Part shown: positions 4,903-5,459 of the stretch, piece by piece
How positions within the stretch are numbered: position 1 is the first letter of the stretch
Layout: each line of letters begins with the position of its first letter
Assembly (NCBI GenBank): GCA_005877525.1
Contig: VBON01000154.1
Coordinates: 1-5,459 of the forward strand
Direction of reading: 5' to 3'
DNA length: 5,459 bases
Origin: Nitrospirota bacterium
Lineage (GTDB): Bacteria; Nitrospirota; Nitrospiria; Nitrospirales; NS-4
The notes under the pieces: generated by a model
Database searches by the model: none
What the model was told of the DNA's origin: nothing
The model's input: the letters and a program-made list of their open reading frames with translations, nothing else
Program-made: the position numbers and the translations under genes

Positions 4903-5459
4903 GGGAACGGAAAGCCAAGACGGCGGCAGAACCTACAAGATCGGAACTGCTGTTGGAAATCGGCACCGAAGAATTGCCGGCTCAGTTTGTCGCGCCGGCG
5001 TTGGCGGAACTCAGACACCAGGCGGTCCGTCTTTTTGAGCTCAGCCGCCTTTGCCATGGGCCCATCACGACTCTCGCTACCCCGCGACGTTTGACGCTGG
5101 TGGTCGAAGGTATGTCGAAGGCGCAGGAACCGGCGGCGACCGAAGTCATGGGGCCGTCGAAAGCTGTCGCTATCGATCCACAGGGGAAACCGACGAAGGC
5201 GGCGATAGGCTTTGCTGCGGGGCAGGGGGTGCCGGTCGAGAAGCTGGAGATACGGGCCACCCCGAAGGGCGATTACCTGTTCGCGGTGAAGCGAGATCCA
5301 GGACGAAAGGCCCGAGTCCTCCTCCCGGACTTGCTCCTACAGCTCCTGGAAGGTCTGAGCTTTCCGAAAACGATGCGTTGGAATGAAACCGGAGTCCGAT
5401 TCGCGCGCCCTATCCGGTGGCTCCTAGCGCTCTATGACGGCAAGCCTGTGCCTCTGCAA
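4899..5459 (+). CDS. glyS: Glycyl-tRNA synthetase beta subunit, N-terminal part (cut by right window edge)
   Basis: GlyS is the large partner of GlyQ and in the family contributes most tRNA binding. The 187 residues visible are the N-terminal quarter or so of a protein usually near 690 residues; the frame is open to the edge. Recognisable segments are LLLEIGTEELPA (17-28), TPRRLTLVVEG (61-71), MGPSKAVAID (84-93) with TKAAIGFA following, FPKTMRW (155-161) and RFARPIRWLLAL (167-178). The ATG shares ATGA with the glyQ stop. With GGAG 24 bases away and no near Shine-Dalgarno site, translation is probably coupled to glyQ. A basic stretch of about 15 residues (MRERKAKTAAEPTRS) precedes the conserved ELLLEIGTEELP block, where many GlyS proteins start. 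No in-frame ATG lies at the conserved block, so the extension is probably real. Confidence 0.95.
   Translation, partial: MRERKAKTAAEPTRSELLLEIGTEELPAQFVAPALAELRHQAVRLFELSRLCHGPITTLATPRRLTLVVEGMSKAQEPAATEVMGPSKAVAIDPQGKPTKAAIGFAAGQGVPVEKLEIRATPKGDYLFAVKRDPGRKARVLLPDLLLQLLEGLSFPKTMRWNETGVRFARPIRWLLALYDGKPVPLQ

Noticed and set aside
4246..5260. Minus-strand frames opposite glyQ and glyS
   Set aside because: They are shadows of highly conserved synthetase genes.

Overview
This window looks like ordinary chromosomal DNA from a GC-rich (roughly 55-60% by eye) Gram-negative-type bacterium. The closest match in gene style is Nitrospirota (Nitrospira-like), an inference from memory of protein flavour that I could not check by search. 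I see no mobile element, phage gene, CRISPR array, tRNA or rRNA, and no convincing novel multi-gene system. Every long coding region belongs to a known family.

Layout. Positions 1-330 (minus) hold the N-terminal part of a Crp/Fnr-type regulator, cut by the left edge; its open frame is visible only on the minus strand. About 170 bases of non-coding DNA separate it from a divergent aldehyde dehydrogenase at 498-1919 (plus). That gene meets a full-length transketolase (1916-3844, minus) tail to tail, and their stop codons overlap. A compact divergent promoter region (about 3845-4005) lies between transketolase and the glycyl-tRNA synthetase genes. These are glyQ (alpha subunit, about 4006-4902) and glyS (beta subunit, from 4899, cut by the right edge), joined by an ATGA stop/start overlap.

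How the genes relate. glyQ and glyS encode the two subunits of one alpha2beta2 enzyme and form a translationally coupled operon. Transketolase serves the non-oxidative pentose phosphate pathway and, in autotrophs, pentose regeneration. The aldehyde dehydrogenase has all catalytic residues but no assignable substrate. The regulator is divergent to it and may control it, but that rests on position only.

The most useful details concern starts and signals. The apparent upstream TTG start of glyQ coincides with a perfect TTGACA -35 box, so the real start is probably GTG at 4006. The transketolase is of the animal-like type, with a long interdomain linker carrying an in-frame (Ser-Lys) hexanucleotide repeat. 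Transketolase, and probably the regulator, start with TTG behind nearly identical Shine-Dalgarno contexts.
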